Assembly (NCBI GenBank): GCA_017509605.1
Contig: JAFWPH010000021.1
Span: 1-64,000 of the forward strand
Source of the DNA: Bacteroidaceae bacterium
GTDB taxonomy: Bacteria > Bacteroidota > Bacteroidia > Bacteroidales > Bacteroidaceae
Reading direction: 5' to 3'
DNA: 64,000 nt
Shown one piece after another: positions 36,042-45,294 of this stretch. The position numbers were made by a program, and so were the translations under genes. Position 1 is the stretch's first letter. Every line of letters begins with the position of its first letter. The notes beneath the pieces are model-generated. The model was not told the DNA's origin. It searched no databases and saw only the letters and a list, made by a program, of their open reading frames with translations.

Positions 36042-37190
36042 ATGAAACATTATATTCTATTTCTGTTTTGCCTGATTGTTCCGTCGTTGGTGCAGGCTCA
36101 ATATTCAGTGTCATCGCCTGACATGTCGGTATGGGTGAACCTGAAAATCAACAAGAGTCGAGGATTCAATAGTAAGATTCTGGTTCCCAGAAGATTGGAG
36201 ATGTCTATCTCGGTGAAGGGAAAAAGCATCATACACAACCGAGAAATAGGTCTTGAGGTCTATTCGCATGGTAGGAAGTCATCGTTTGGAAAAGCCGACA
36301 TGGTGAACTGTGACTATACGACCAAGACCTTCTCTTCGATGGACGAGGAGACGTTCGCAAAAGCTGGCCTGAGAGGGAAGTGCTATGGCATGGTCCTGCA
36401 ATCGGTCAGCAGCATTGTTCTTGAAGTGGCAGTCTTCAACAATGGTGTGGCCTACCGTTTCTCCACCAACGGTTTCAGTGATGATTTTGAATACAAAATA
36501 TTGAATGTCACTGATGTTTTTCCCGATGACCGTCCTAATGCCATTTTGGGTACCTTTATGGGCGACAAGGTGTTGCCGTGGCGCATGATGCTTTTCGATG
36601 AGGAAGAAGATCATCGCATGGTCATGGACGACGAATGGAGAACGCTGTACCCATCCACCAAGTTGGTGTCTTGGAAAGATGCGCTTTCGTCTATTTCCTT
36701 AGGCTATGCGCATAGCTGGTTTTCAGGGAAACGGTGGGGTGGATTAGAGAACTGCCAAAGTTTTTATGCCGATTTCATTTACAAACACTTGTACGCTGGG
36801 TTGAGTGTGACTCCCTGTCATGAACTTTTGTATGTGTTCTATGAGCATGATTTCGATCCTTTCCTCGGGGTGATGGGAAGTGTGAAGTCATGGGATATGA
36901 CATGTCGCTTGGGCTATAACTTCCCGTTGCAAAATGGCTACGAGGTGTGGTCTTTTTCCCCTTACGCCGCCGCTACCTATCTCAATCTACACCAACATGG
37001 GAAAATCCATCCCACCTATAATGATGTGGAAAACAAGCATCACTATCTTGTAGGCTTGGGTGTCAAGGTGCAGATGATGATGCGGCAACGTATCTCTTTA
37101 GGTGTGGGCTATGAGTACCAGCTATTTACAGGCAGCAAGGAACCCAAAGGACGAAGCACCGTCACTTTGTCCTTAGGCTATAGGCTCTGA
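36042..37190 (+). CDS. Exported protein: GH97-N-like domain plus possible beta-barrel
   Basis: The product has 382 residues from ATG 36042; an in-frame GTG at 36030 is less likely. After a signal peptide ending LVQAQ, residues about 22-175 resemble the N-terminal beta-sandwich of GH97 glycosidases: SSPDMSVWVNLKINKSRG, SVKGKSIIHNREIGLEV and LEVAVFNNGVAYRFSTNG. The TIM barrel that carries GH97 catalysis is absent. Instead the C-terminal half has amphipathic, aromatic strands ending TVTLSLGYRL, as in an outer-membrane barrel. It could bind glycans at the surface without cleaving them. An intrinsic terminator follows. Confidence 0.6.
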   Translation: MKHYILFLFCLIVPSLVQAQYSVSSPDMSVWVNLKINKSRGFNSKILVPRRLEMSISVKGKSIIHNREIGLEVYSHGRKSSFGKADMVNCDYTTKTFSSMDEETFAKAGLRGKCYGMVLQSVSSIVLEVAVFNNGVAYRFSTNGFSDDFEYKILNVTDVFPDDRPNAILGTFMGDKVLPWRMMLFDEEEDHRMVMDDEWRTLYPSTKLVSWKDALSSISLGYAHSWFSGKRWGGLENCQSFYADFIYKHLYAGLSVTPCHELLYVFYEHDFDPFLGVMGSVKSWDMTCRLGYNFPLQNGYEVWSFSPYAAATYLNLHQHGKIHPTYNDVENKHHYLVGLGVKVQMMMRQRISLGVGYEYQLFTGSKEPKGRSTVTLSLGYRL

Positions 37191-37223
37191 ACTTAAGTTA
37201 AGTTAAACAATATTTACCTGGGG

Positions 37224-37262
37224 ACACAGGAGACCACTGAGAAGTGCTCTCCTGTGTTTTTT
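37224..37262 (+). terminator. Intrinsic terminator after the GH97-N-like gene
   Basis: Perfect 10-base arms ACACAGGAGA (37224-37233) and TCTCCTGTGT (37248-37257) are followed by a T-run to 37262. It closes the sigma-factor transcription unit 34 bases after the stop codon. Confidence 0.88.
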
Positions 37263-37325
37263 CTCTACTTTGAGCTTCTTGAAGTTACTCCATCTCGGAA
37301 TAGCAACAGAAAGACGGGTCTTTCT

Positions 37326-37356
37326 TTTGCTCTTCGCTCGATTTTTCGTAACTTTG
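37326..37356 (+). promoter_or_regulatory. Bacteroidota promoter of the rRNA methyltransferase gene
   Basis: TTTG at 37326-37329 and TAACTTTG at 37349-37356 are separated by 19 bases. That is a full match to the Bacteroidota -33/-7 consensus, 55 bases before the ATG at 37412. Confidence 0.7.
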
Positions 37357-37411
37357 CACCCAAAATGGGGCATGTTTTGTGCATGTCTTTTTCACAACAT
37401 AAAATTATCAA

Positions 37412-39229
37412 ATGGAAAATCAGGAATTCAAACTCATTGCCAAGACCTTTCACGGCCTGGAGGAAGTGCTTGCCAAAGAACTCATATCGTTGGGTGCCAA
37501 CGATGTGGAGATAGGCAACCGAATGGTGTCGTTCACTGGCGACAAGGAGATGATGTACCGCGCTAACTTCTGCCTGCGCACGGCAGTGAGGATCCTCAAA
37601 CCGCTCAAGGAATTCAAGGCCAACGATGCCGATGAACTTTACGAGGCAGCAAAAAGCATCGAATGGACCGACTATATGGATGTCAATACCACCTTCCGCA
37701 TCGACACAGTGGTTTACTCCGACGAGTTCCGCCACTCGAAGTTTGTGGCCTACAAAGTGAAGGACGGCATTGCCGACTACTTCCGCGAGAAGACGGGCGA
37801 CCGACCCAACGTGGTGCTGACCAATCCCAAGCTCTACATCAACGTGCACATAGCCGACGACCTTGTTTCCATATCGCTCGACAGCAGTGGAGAGAGCCTT
37901 CACAAAAGAGGTTATCGTGTGGCCACCGTTGATGCGCCCATCAACGAAGTGCTTGCCGCAGGTATGATTATGCTCACAGGATGGGATGGAGAATGCGACC
38001 TTGTCGATCCCATGTGCGGTTCAGGCACCATCCTCGTCGAGGCCGCGCTCATCGCCAAAAACATCTGGCCAGGACTCTTCCGAAAGGAATTCGCTTTCGA
38101 AAAATGGAAGGACTTTGACCCCGATTTGTTGGAGAGTATCTACAACGATGACTCCCAAGAGCGTGAGTTCCATCATCATATCTATGGTTACGACATCAAC
38201 CGCAACGTGGTGTCAGGTGCACAGAAAAACGCACAGGCAGCTGGCGTGAGCGATATTGTGACTGTGGAACAAAGAGACATGGCCGATTTCAAACAACCCG
38301 AAGAAAAAGCCATCATGGTCACCAACCCTCCTTATGGGGAACGTATCACCACAGATGACCTGCTTGCTTTCTATGAGCTCATTGGAAAGAAACTGAAACA
38401 TGAGTTCGTTGACAACGATGCTTGGATTATCAGTTATAGGCAGGAGTGCTTCGACAGCATCGGCATGCGTCCTTCCACCAAGTATGCGCTCTTCAACGGA
38501 GCGCTGGAATGTGAGTTCCGTAAATACCAGATCTTCTCCGGACGACTTAGCGACAGAAGGGAGGAGGGACTCGACATCAAGACCGACGAGGACCGCAAGC
38601 GCAACCTGCACTATAAACCACATACCTCTTCACGAAGTCATAACGACGACGTGCGTGAGCAGTCAAGATTCGAACACAATAGAGTGCCTTTCGGTAAAAG
38701 GGGCGAAGAGCAAAGAGAGCAAAGAGAACCAAGGGAACAAAAAGAAGAAATTGACGAAAGACACCTGCGGTTCTTGCGACGCTTCGGACACTCACTTGAC
38801 GGCGACATACCACAGACAGAGAAAATGAACCGTGACAGCCAACCACAACATGAGGACAACGAGGGGGACGAGCGGCCACGCAGGAGTTTCAGGGACAGAG
38901 GCGAGGACCGTGACGGCGACAAACGTCCACGCAGGAACTTCAAGGACAGATATAGACGCGAGGACAGCGAAGATGACGAACGCCCACGCAGGAGTTTTAG
39001 GGACAGACGCGAGGACCGTGACGGCGACGAGCGGCCACGACGGAGCTTCAGGGACAGGCCACAGCGCGATGACAGGCGTGGTGACCGACGTGGCGACAGG
39101 AAGAACCAACGTAGATATGAAGACAAAGGCAAACGGTACAAACGTGACAAGGACAAGCCAACGGATGCGACTACCGAAAAATGGGGATTCGACAAGGATG
39201 GCAAACCCTTCAAACGCAATGACAAATAA
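37412..39229 (+). CDS. RlmL-type 23S rRNA methyltransferase with Arg/Asp-rich tail
   Basis: The protein has 605 residues. Residues about 1-170 are a THUMP-containing N-terminus (TFHGLEEVLAKELISLGAND). A class I SAM methyltransferase follows, with DPMCGSGTILVEAAL (SAM loop) and the catalytic NPPYGERI, typical of base N2-guanine methylation. This fits the RlmL/YpsC group that modifies 23S rRNA. The family core ends near residue 390. About 200 extra residues follow, highly charged, with repeats of the kind RPRRSFRDR and EDRDGDE. The tail is probably disordered and RNA-binding, as in RNA helicase tails. Its DNA is internally repeated (see the repeat entry). Confidence 0.88.
   Translation: MENQEFKLIAKTFHGLEEVLAKELISLGANDVEIGNRMVSFTGDKEMMYRANFCLRTAVRILKPLKEFKANDADELYEAAKSIEWTDYMDVNTTFRIDTVVYSDEFRHSKFVAYKVKDGIADYFREKTGDRPNVVLTNPKLYINVHIADDLVSISLDSSGESLHKRGYRVATVDAPINEVLAAGMIMLTGWDGECDLVDPMCGSGTILVEAALIAKNIWPGLFRKEFAFEKWKDFDPDLLESIYNDDSQEREFHHHIYGYDINRNVVSGAQKNAQAAGVSDIVTVEQRDMADFKQPEEKAIMVTNPPYGERITTDDLLAFYELIGKKLKHEFVDNDAWIISYRQECFDSIGMRPSTKYALFNGALECEFRKYQIFSGRLSDRREEGLDIKTDEDRKRNLHYKPHTSSRSHNDDVREQSRFEHNRVPFGKRGEEQREQREPREQKEEIDERHLRFLRRFGHSLDGDIPQTEKMNRDSQPQHEDNEGDERPRRSFRDRGEDRDGDKRPRRNFKDRYRREDSEDDERPRRSFRDRREDRDGDERPRRSFRDRPQRDDRRGDRRGDRKNQRRYEDKGKRYKRDKDKPTDATTEKWGFDKDGKPFKRNDK
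38860..39090 (+). repeat. Internal coding repeat in the methyltransferase tail
   Basis: Three to four degenerate copies of a unit of roughly 50-60 bases encode (D)ERPRRSFRDRxEDRDGD. Shared blocks include CCACGCAGGAGTTTCAGGGA and GAGGACCGTGACGGCGAC. Such repeats can change number by slippage, so tail length may vary between strains. Confidence 0.75.
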
Positions 39230-39239
39230 TCCTTTCATT

Positions 39240-41387
39240 ATGAGACCTTTCAGATATCTATTGCTTTTGCCATTGCTGGCAACAACAACCCTCACGATGG
39301 CTCAAGACAAGAAACTCTTCACCTTAGACGACCTCATCCCAGGCGGTTCCACCTACTACTCACATACACCGTCGAGGAAATACGTGACATGGTGGGGCGA
39401 CTACTGTGTGGAACTGGACTTGGACAAGGTTGGCATTATCGACAATAAGACAGGTCAGAACACCACCCTTTTCACACTCGATGAGATCAACAGCATCCTT
39501 CAGACCACCACACCCCTGAGAAGCCTCTACTATGCGTCTTTCCCGTATGCCGACAAGTCGCAAGTGATGATTCAGCATCTCGGCAAACAAATGCTCGTGG
39601 ATTGGAAAGACAAAAGCATCGTCTGGAGCGTGGTCAACTCCCCTTCTGCTACCAACACCGACTTCGAGCCACAGTCGAAAAACACCGCTTACACTAAAGA
39701 CCACAACCTTTACGTTCAGACCTCTGATGGACAGGTCACTCAGGTGAGCGACGACGGTTGCCTCGACATCGTCTATGGCGAAAGCGTGCACCGCAACGAA
39801 TTCGGCATCGAGAAAGGCACTTTCTGGAGCCCCAAAGGCAACAAGCTGGCGTTCTACCGCATGGACCAGTCGATGGTCACCACCTACCCTCAAGTCGATA
39901 TCTCGACACGCTGCGCCACCATGGTGCCTGACAAGTATCCTATGGCAGGTGAGACCAGCCACAAGGTACAAGTAGGCATCTACAGCCCTCAGACCCATGG
40001 CAAGATCTACCTTCAGACCGATGACCCCACCAACCGCTACTTCACCAACATCGCATGGAGTCCCGATGAGCGGAAGGTCTATCTCATTGAACTCAACCGC
40101 GACCAGAACCACGCACAGCTCATCCGTTATGACGCGGAAACGGGAAAGAAAGAGGCTGTGCTCTTCGAGGAACACAATGACAAATATGTGGAACCCCTCC
40201 ATCCCATTGTCTTCTTACCCTGGGACAGCGATAAGTTCATCTATCAGACTCGTCGCGACGGATACAACCACCTCTATCTCTACAACACCGATGGCAAGCT
40301 CCTGAAACAACTCACTTCGGGCAAGTTCGAGGTCACTGAACTACTGGGCTTCAATACCAAGCTCAAACAAGTGGTTTATGCCAGCAATGAGAATGATCCC
40401 ATCGGCATCAGCCTTTGGAGCGTCGGCATGAACAGCAAGCGAAAAGCGCTCGGCGAGACTCAGGGATACCACTATCCCGAACTCTCAGCCAACGGCAACT
40501 ATGCCATCGACCGCTATTCCTCTCCCACCCAACCCTACAACATCGACCTTGTGAACGTGGCCGACGGCAAAAAGGTCAACATCCACCAAGCTGAAGACCC
40601 GTGGAAGGACTACAAGGTGCCTGAGATGAAAGTGGGAACTGTCAAAGCCGCCGATGGAGTGACCGACCTTTACTACAGACTCATCCTCCCAACCGACTTC
40701 GACCCTAACAAGAAATACCCTGCAGTGGTCTATGTCTATGGTGGACCCCACGCTCACAATATTGATGCCAGCCGCAACTGGGGAGCACGGGGATGGGACC
40801 TGTGGATGGCCCAAAACGGTTATGTGATGTTCTGTCTCGACAACCGTGGCAGTGAACACCGCGGACTGGAGTTCGAGCAGGCCACTTTCCGCCACCTCGG
40901 CGTGGAGGAGATGAAAGACCAGCTCAAAGGAGTGGAATACCTCAAGTCCCTGCCTTACGTCGATGCCGAAAGACTCGGTGTACATGGATGGAGTTTTGGA
41001 GGTTTCATGACCACCAGCCTCATGACCACCTATCCCGAAGTTTTCAAGGTGGGTGTGGCCGGCGGCCCTGTCATTGACTGGAAATACTACGAAGTGATGT
41101 ATGGCGAGCGCTATATGGACACACCACAAACCAACCCCGATGGATATGCTGAGACGAGTCTGCTGAACAAAGCGCAGAACCTCAAGGGACGTCTTTTAAT
41201 CATCTATGGTGGCAACGACAACACTTGTGTGCCTCAGCACTCTTTGTCGTTTATCCGTGCCTGCATCGATGCCGGCACCCACCCCGACCTCTTCGTCTAT
41301 CCCGGCGACGAACACAACATGATGGGAACCGACCGCGTGCATCTCCACGAGCACATCACCCGCTATTTCGAGGACTTCCTCAAATGA
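39240..41387 (+). CDS. Dipeptidyl peptidase IV-type S9 serine protease
   Basis: ATG 39240 gives 715 residues with a signal peptide (LLLLPLLATTTLTMAQ). Upstream in-frame codons run through the methyltransferase tail and were rejected. The N-terminal half is a beta-propeller-like DPP IV domain (IEKGTFWSPKGNKLAFYRMD). The C-terminal half is an alpha/beta hydrolase with the nucleophile Ser585 in GWSFGGF, the Asp in GGNDNTCVPQ and the His in GDEHNMMG. It would release X-Pro dipeptides (or tripeptides, as in related prolyl peptidases) from oligopeptides in the periplasm. It starts 10 bases after the methyltransferase stop. Confidence 0.92.
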   Translation: MRPFRYLLLLPLLATTTLTMAQDKKLFTLDDLIPGGSTYYSHTPSRKYVTWWGDYCVELDLDKVGIIDNKTGQNTTLFTLDEINSILQTTTPLRSLYYASFPYADKSQVMIQHLGKQMLVDWKDKSIVWSVVNSPSATNTDFEPQSKNTAYTKDHNLYVQTSDGQVTQVSDDGCLDIVYGESVHRNEFGIEKGTFWSPKGNKLAFYRMDQSMVTTYPQVDISTRCATMVPDKYPMAGETSHKVQVGIYSPQTHGKIYLQTDDPTNRYFTNIAWSPDERKVYLIELNRDQNHAQLIRYDAETGKKEAVLFEEHNDKYVEPLHPIVFLPWDSDKFIYQTRRDGYNHLYLYNTDGKLLKQLTSGKFEVTELLGFNTKLKQVVYASNENDPIGISLWSVGMNSKRKALGETQGYHYPELSANGNYAIDRYSSPTQPYNIDLVNVADGKKVNIHQAEDPWKDYKVPEMKVGTVKAADGVTDLYYRLILPTDFDPNKKYPAVVYVYGGPHAHNIDASRNWGARGWDLWMAQNGYVMFCLDNRGSEHRGLEFEQATFRHLGVEEMKDQLKGVEYLKSLPYVDAERLGVHGWSFGGFMTTSLMTTYPEVFKVGVAGGPVIDWKYYEVMYGERYMDTPQTNPDGYAETSLLNKAQNLKGRLLIIYGGNDNTCVPQHSLSFIRACIDAGTHPDLFVYPGDEHNMMGTDRVHLHEHITRYFEDFLK

Positions 41388-41410
41388 CACCCCGTGTTAA
41401 CGACATCGTT

Positions 41411-41434
41411 GTTATGACGTTATGACGTTATGAC
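41411..41434 (+). repeat. Three tandem copies of GTTATGAC
   Basis: Three exact 8-base copies lie in the gap between the peptidase gene and purD. A degenerate continuation (gaaataacgaaat) follows. The role is unknown; it may be a slippage-prone spacer. Confidence 0.8.
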
Positions 41435-41484
41435 GAAATAACGAAATCCCGAAAAAAAATATTCAAAAATCCATAAAAATCAAT

Positions 41485-42753
41485 ATGAAGATATTATTGT
41501 TGGGCAGCGGCGGTAGAGAACACGCCCTTGCATGGAAAATAACACAAAGTCCCAAAGTAGATAAGTTGTTTATCGCTCCTGGAAATGCAGGCACGACCAA
41601 TTCCGGAGAGAACGTGAATCTGAAAGCCGACGACTTCCAGGGCATTAAGGAGTTCGTCATCACTAATGGCATCGACATGGTAGTGGTTGGCCCGGAGGAT
41701 CCACTCGTAAAGGGCATCTACGACTACTTCAAGAACGATGCACAACTGAGCGCCATACCAGTAATCGGTCCATCCAAGGCTGGAGCACAACTGGAAGGCA
41801 GCAAGGACTTCGCCAAGGGATTCATGACACGTCATGGCATCCCCACTGCAGCTTACCAGAGCTTCAACGGTACCACCATCAACGAGGGTCTGCAGTTCCT
41901 TGAGACGCTGCAGCCACCTTACGTGCTCAAGGCCGACGGTCTGTGTGCCGGCAAGGGAGTGCTCATCATCGATAACCTCGACGAAGCCAAACGAGAGTTC
42001 AAGCAGATGCTCGACGGCATGTTCGGCAACGCCAGTGCCACCGTGGTCATCGAGCAGTTCCTCAGCGGCATTGAGTGCTCTGTGTTCGTGCTGACCGATG
42101 GCAAGCACTACAAAATCCTGCCCGAGGCCAAGGACTACAAACGCATTGGCGAACACGACACCGGCCTCAATACTGGAGGCATGGGCAGTGTGTCGCCCGT
42201 TCCTTTCGCCGACAAGGTATGGATGGAGAAGGTGGAGAACCGAATCATACGTCCTACCGTGGAAGGACTGGCGGTGGAAGGACTCGACTACAAGGGATTC
42301 ATCTTCTTCGGACTCATCAACGTTGATGGCGATCCATACGTCATCGAGTACAACTGCCGTATGGGCGACCCCGAGACCGAGACTGTAATGTTGCGCATCA
42401 AGAGCGATCTCGTGGAGTTGTTTGAGGGCGTAGCCGAGGGCAACCTTGACGAGAAGGTGTTGGAGCAGGATCCACGTGCCGCCGTTTGCGTCATGCTCGT
42501 GTCGGGCGGTTACCCACAGGCTTACGGCAAGGGTTACCCCATCTCAGGCATCGAGGAAGTGGAAGGTAGCATCGTCTTCCATGCCGGCACAGCCATGAAG
42601 GATGGTCAAGTGGTGACCAACGGCGGTCGCGTCATCGCTGTCAGCTCGTATGGCAAGGACAAGGCCGAGGCACTCGCCAAGTCGATGAAGGAACAACAAA
42701 AGATACAGTTCGAGAAGAAATATTTCCGTTCCGACATCGGACAAGATCTTTGA
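41485..42753 (+). CDS. purD: Phosphoribosylamine--glycine ligase
   Basis: At 422 residues it is the standard PurD length. It starts [18 protein letters not shown], with the PurD N-terminal fold. The ATP-grasp region includes [17 protein letters not shown] and [11 protein letters not shown]-type sequence, and [17 protein letters not shown] is the metal/ATP-binding signature. It joins 5-phosphoribosylamine and glycine using ATP in purine biosynthesis, in the cytoplasm. No other purine genes are adjacent. The following membrane-protein gene is 26 bases downstream. Confidence 0.97.
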   Translation: MKILLLGSGGREHALAWKITQSPKVDKLFIAPGNAGTTNSGENVNLKADDFQGIKEFVITNGIDMVVVGPEDPLVKGIYDYFKNDAQLSAIPVIGPSKAGAQLEGSKDFAKGFMTRHGIPTAAYQSFNGTTINEGLQFLETLQPPYVLKADGLCAGKGVLIIDNLDEAKREFKQMLDGMFGNASATVVIEQFLSGIECSVFVLTDGKHYKILPEAKDYKRIGEHDTGLNTGGMGSVSPVPFADKVWMEKVENRIIRPTVEGLAVEGLDYKGFIFFGLINVDGDPYVIEYNCRMGDPETETVMLRIKSDLVELFEGVAEGNLDEKVLEQDPRAAVCVMLVSGGYPQAYGKGYPISGIEEVEGSIVFHAGTAMKDGQVVTNGGRVIAVSSYGKDKAEALAKSMKEQQKIQFEKKYFRSDIGQDL

Positions 42754-42779
42754 TTTAGTCCCTCGACTCTTGACACCTC

Positions 42780-43793
42780 ATGCGCTATTTCCTTAAATCA
42801 GTAGCAACAAGCAAACTAACACTGCCCACCGTCTGCACGGTGGCAGTGTTGGTCTTGGTATTCCAGTCTTTCCCTATCAACCAATATGTCGAGGGGGAAT
42901 CTGGTCTATGGAGATTCATTCCCTTGCAACTGATAGATGAACGATGGACACAGTTCTCCATCCGAATAGGGTTGTTTGCACTGTCCATCTATTTGCTTGC
43001 AGAACTCAACACATCGTTCGTGTTGCTGCGTGTGAGATCGAGGATGATCAGCAGTATCTTCACCATCCTATTCGTCGCATCCGTCTTCCTGCATCCCCTG
43101 CAGCCAAGCAGTATCATCGCACCTGTCAGCATCATCTCCTTTTTCGCTCTCTTCAGCACCTACCAACAAAACAACGCGGTGTTGCCTACCTACTCTTTCT
43201 ACCTGCTAATCGCCCTCTGTTCACTCATATTTCCCAAGATACTTTTCATGGTACCTGTGTTCTGGATATGCCAAACACACCTCAGGTCGTTCTCCTTCAG
43301 GGCTTTCTGGGCGAGTATCGTCGGATTGTCAACACCCTACTGGTTCCTCTTTTTCTACTCGCTGGTGCAGATGGATGGACTACAACTGTTCTGTCAGCCT
43401 TTCCGACAACTGGCCACTATCCAGATGCCCGACTACTCAGTTCTCAGCCTGCCACAATGGATGATGTTTGGATACACGTTCTTGGTTTTCCTGTTCGGCT
43501 TTTTCAACTTCCTCGGCACATCCTACCTCGACAAGACACGCGTGCGCATCACCTACGACATCGTTATCATCATCGCTTTCGCCGCATTCGCCTTCATCGC
43601 GTTGCAACCGAAGTGCTTCAATCCCATCTTCGTCTTCTGCATCACCAACACCGCCATCCTCTCTGGTCGTTACTTCGCACAGAATGACTCCCGCTCTGCC
43701 AGCATCCTCTTCATCATCCTCACAGCCATTGTCGGCCTCATCACCCTCTTTAATCTTTTCCAAGATTTCATCTTAGCTTTACTCGGATTATGA
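42780..43793 (+). CDS. Polytopic membrane protein of unknown function
   Basis: This 337-residue hydrophobic protein has about eight or nine membrane segments (for example LPTVCTVAVLVLVFQSF, SIFTILFVASVFLHPL, IVIIIAFAAFAFIALQP). No catalytic motif is evident and no family is recognised. It lies 26 bases after purD and is probably co-transcribed with it, though no functional link is clear. Confidence 0.72.
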   Translation: MRYFLKSVATSKLTLPTVCTVAVLVLVFQSFPINQYVEGESGLWRFIPLQLIDERWTQFSIRIGLFALSIYLLAELNTSFVLLRVRSRMISSIFTILFVASVFLHPLQPSSIIAPVSIISFFALFSTYQQNNAVLPTYSFYLLIALCSLIFPKILFMVPVFWICQTHLRSFSFRAFWASIVGLSTPYWFLFFYSLVQMDGLQLFCQPFRQLATIQMPDYSVLSLPQWMMFGYTFLVFLFGFFNFLGTSYLDKTRVRITYDIVIIIAFAAFAFIALQPKCFNPIFVFCITNTAILSGRYFAQNDSRSASILFIILTAIVGLITLFNLFQDFILALLGL

Positions 43794-43869
43794 TGTTAAG
43801 CAGGAGTTAATTCACTCAACTTTCACAAGTTGTAAAATGGAGTTATCAAACTCCAGAAACTCTTCATTT

Positions 43870-44238
43870 TTACTTATTTACGTAATCAAACAAATCAATG
43901 GTACCTGCTTCTTCTTCAATGTCAAGTGTTGGGACATACTCCACCATTCTTGTGGTGCCACTTGTCTTATCGACATAGAAATGAACAAATGCACCTGTAT
44001 AACTGCGGAACACTACATGATATTCAGATTCCGTCTCTTCTCCCATCTGTACATACATAATTGAAGGATTATCTTCTGCGACGCTCCAGTCATACGTGCT
44101 ATGACAATAATTGCTCACTCCTTCGTATGCCATTTCTTCCGTTACGGCAGGGTGTTGTACCGACTCTGTTTTGCCTTTATTGCATGAGCATAAAAACAAG
44201 AACAACAAAACTGATGATATCGCTATAACTTTTTTCAT
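43870..44238 (-). CDS. Small lipoprotein
   Basis: The 122 residues have a lipoprotein signal ending FLFLCSC, with Cys at about 19. The mature part is acidic (VQMGEETESEYHVVFRSYTG) and resembles no family I know. It lies 25 bases downstream of the Imm32-like gene on the same strand, so the two probably form one transcript. It may be the accessory lipoprotein of an immunity locus (inference). Confidence 0.7.
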   Translation of the reverse strand: MKKVIAISSVLLFLFLCSCNKGKTESVQHPAVTEEMAYEGVSNYCHSTYDWSVAEDNPSIMYVQMGEETESEYHVVFRSYTGAFVHFYVDKTSGTTRMVEYVPTLDIEEEAGTIDLFDYVNK

Positions 44239-44263
44239 ATCGTTTATGATTTAAAAATGAACA

Positions 44264-44476
44264 CTAACCGATTTTTTCTATTATTAGTTCTGAGGAGCCT
44301 TCTTCAAGTGAATTATACTCATCATAATGGATATGGCTTCCTTTATCCTCATCAGCCAAATCCTTCAATTGGGTTGCTAAAGAAAGCAAACCTGCCTTAT
44401 TGGCTGAAATCACCACCTGGTTTTCATTCTCAACATTCACTTTGATTGTGAATCCGTCTTGCCATTTTATTTCCAT
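44264..44476 (-). CDS. Imm32-like immunity protein
   Basis: ATG 44476 gives 70 residues; an ATG ten codons upstream is in frame but its residues look unlike the family. The body reads VISANKAGLLSLATQLKDLA, then GSHIHYDEYNSLEEGSSELI. That combination (AxKxGLLSLAxxL, then GSHxHxDEYxxLExGSSELxI) is the Imm32 pattern. Imm32 proteins neutralise toxin domains of polymorphic toxin systems, normally in the cytoplasm. No toxin gene is adjacent, so it is an orphan, useful either as protection against neighbours or as a remnant. Confidence 0.72.
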   Translation of the reverse strand: MEIKWQDGFTIKVNVENENQVVISANKAGLLSLATQLKDLADEDKGSHIHYDEYNSLEEGSSELIIEKIG

Positions 44477-44762
44477 AAAAACATCGTTTTTCTGACAATC
44501 ATACAAATGATTGTTTCGTATTGTTTTTAATTCTCCTAACCATGACTTTGTGACGGCAACAAGTCCCTATAAATCCTCTCAGCTATCACTATCTGCAAAG
44601 TTACTCTATTTCCATGATATATTTATGCTTGATTTGAGGGATTATCATGATTATTTCGATTTTTTCTTCGTCGAAATTACTCTCATTCGGAAATATACAG
44701 AAAAACTTGTTTCCCTTTACTATTTCGCTCATTATTCGTAATTATGAACATATAATCATTAA

Positions 44763-44990
44763 CTTTCGAATGAGAGTAAAGACTCAGACTCGCAAACAGT
44801 CTCCATGTTTGTACGCATAGCGCAGACACAAGTCGTGGTTACGGCAGAAGCAAAGACCGAGGACGGTGGAAGGATTACCGTTAGGCAGAACACTGAGGCC
44901 AAAGAACATTTAGCGGCTATATACAGCCTGCTGGACATTAACTCCAACCCTATTGGGAAAATCACAGGTACACCCAAAGTCACCTCCTAA
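44763..44990 (+). pseudogene. Orphan open frame, probable gene fragment
   Basis: The frame runs from a stop codon at 44760 to TAG/TAA-type ending at 44990 and contains one ATG at 44805. It reads VSMFVRIAQTQVVVTAEAKT, then GGRITVRQNTEAKEHLAAIY. It has coding character, with a plausible helix-rich C-terminus, but I recognise no family. It may be the 3' end of a lost gene. Confidence 0.3.
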
Positions 44991-45183
44991 AAATCCACCT
45001 ACTAAGGAATAGGAAGATACATAGGTTCTAACTGCAATGTGGGCTAAATTACCCATATATATCCTCCTATTATTTATAGCTAACTTCTAAAAATCGCAAG
45101 CGATTTGATCTATAATTCCATAAAATACTTGATATCAACAGAATAATAATTCGATAATTCGTTAGAGTGATAAATAGAACATT

Positions 45184-45294
45184 CCTATAATGGTTTGACA
45201 ATTCGATGATGTTGCAAATGATGACCAAGCCTTTCTCAGATGTCTTGAACTCGATGCGATACTGTTTGTTCACGCGAATCACACTTTTTTCCAT
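45184..45294 (-). pseudogene. HigB-type toxin C-terminal remnant
   Basis: On the minus strand the frame reads SVIRVNKQYRIEFKTSEKG, then ICNIIELSNHYR. This closely fits the C-terminal third of Bacteroidota HigB/RelE-family toxins (SxRVNxQYRIEF...ICNIxELSNHYK). The N-terminal two thirds are missing, and no HigA antitoxin gene follows. It is a truncated, non-functional toxin gene. Confidence 0.6.

Noticed and set aside
38832-39239. Long upstream extension of the DPP IV reading frame
   Set aside because: It lies within the methyltransferase tail in another frame and has low-complexity translation; the signal peptide begins at ATG 39240.
43838-43855. Small hairpin TGGAGTT-AACTCCA as terminator
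   Set aside because: The 7-base stem has no T-run in either direction, so it is too weak to claim.
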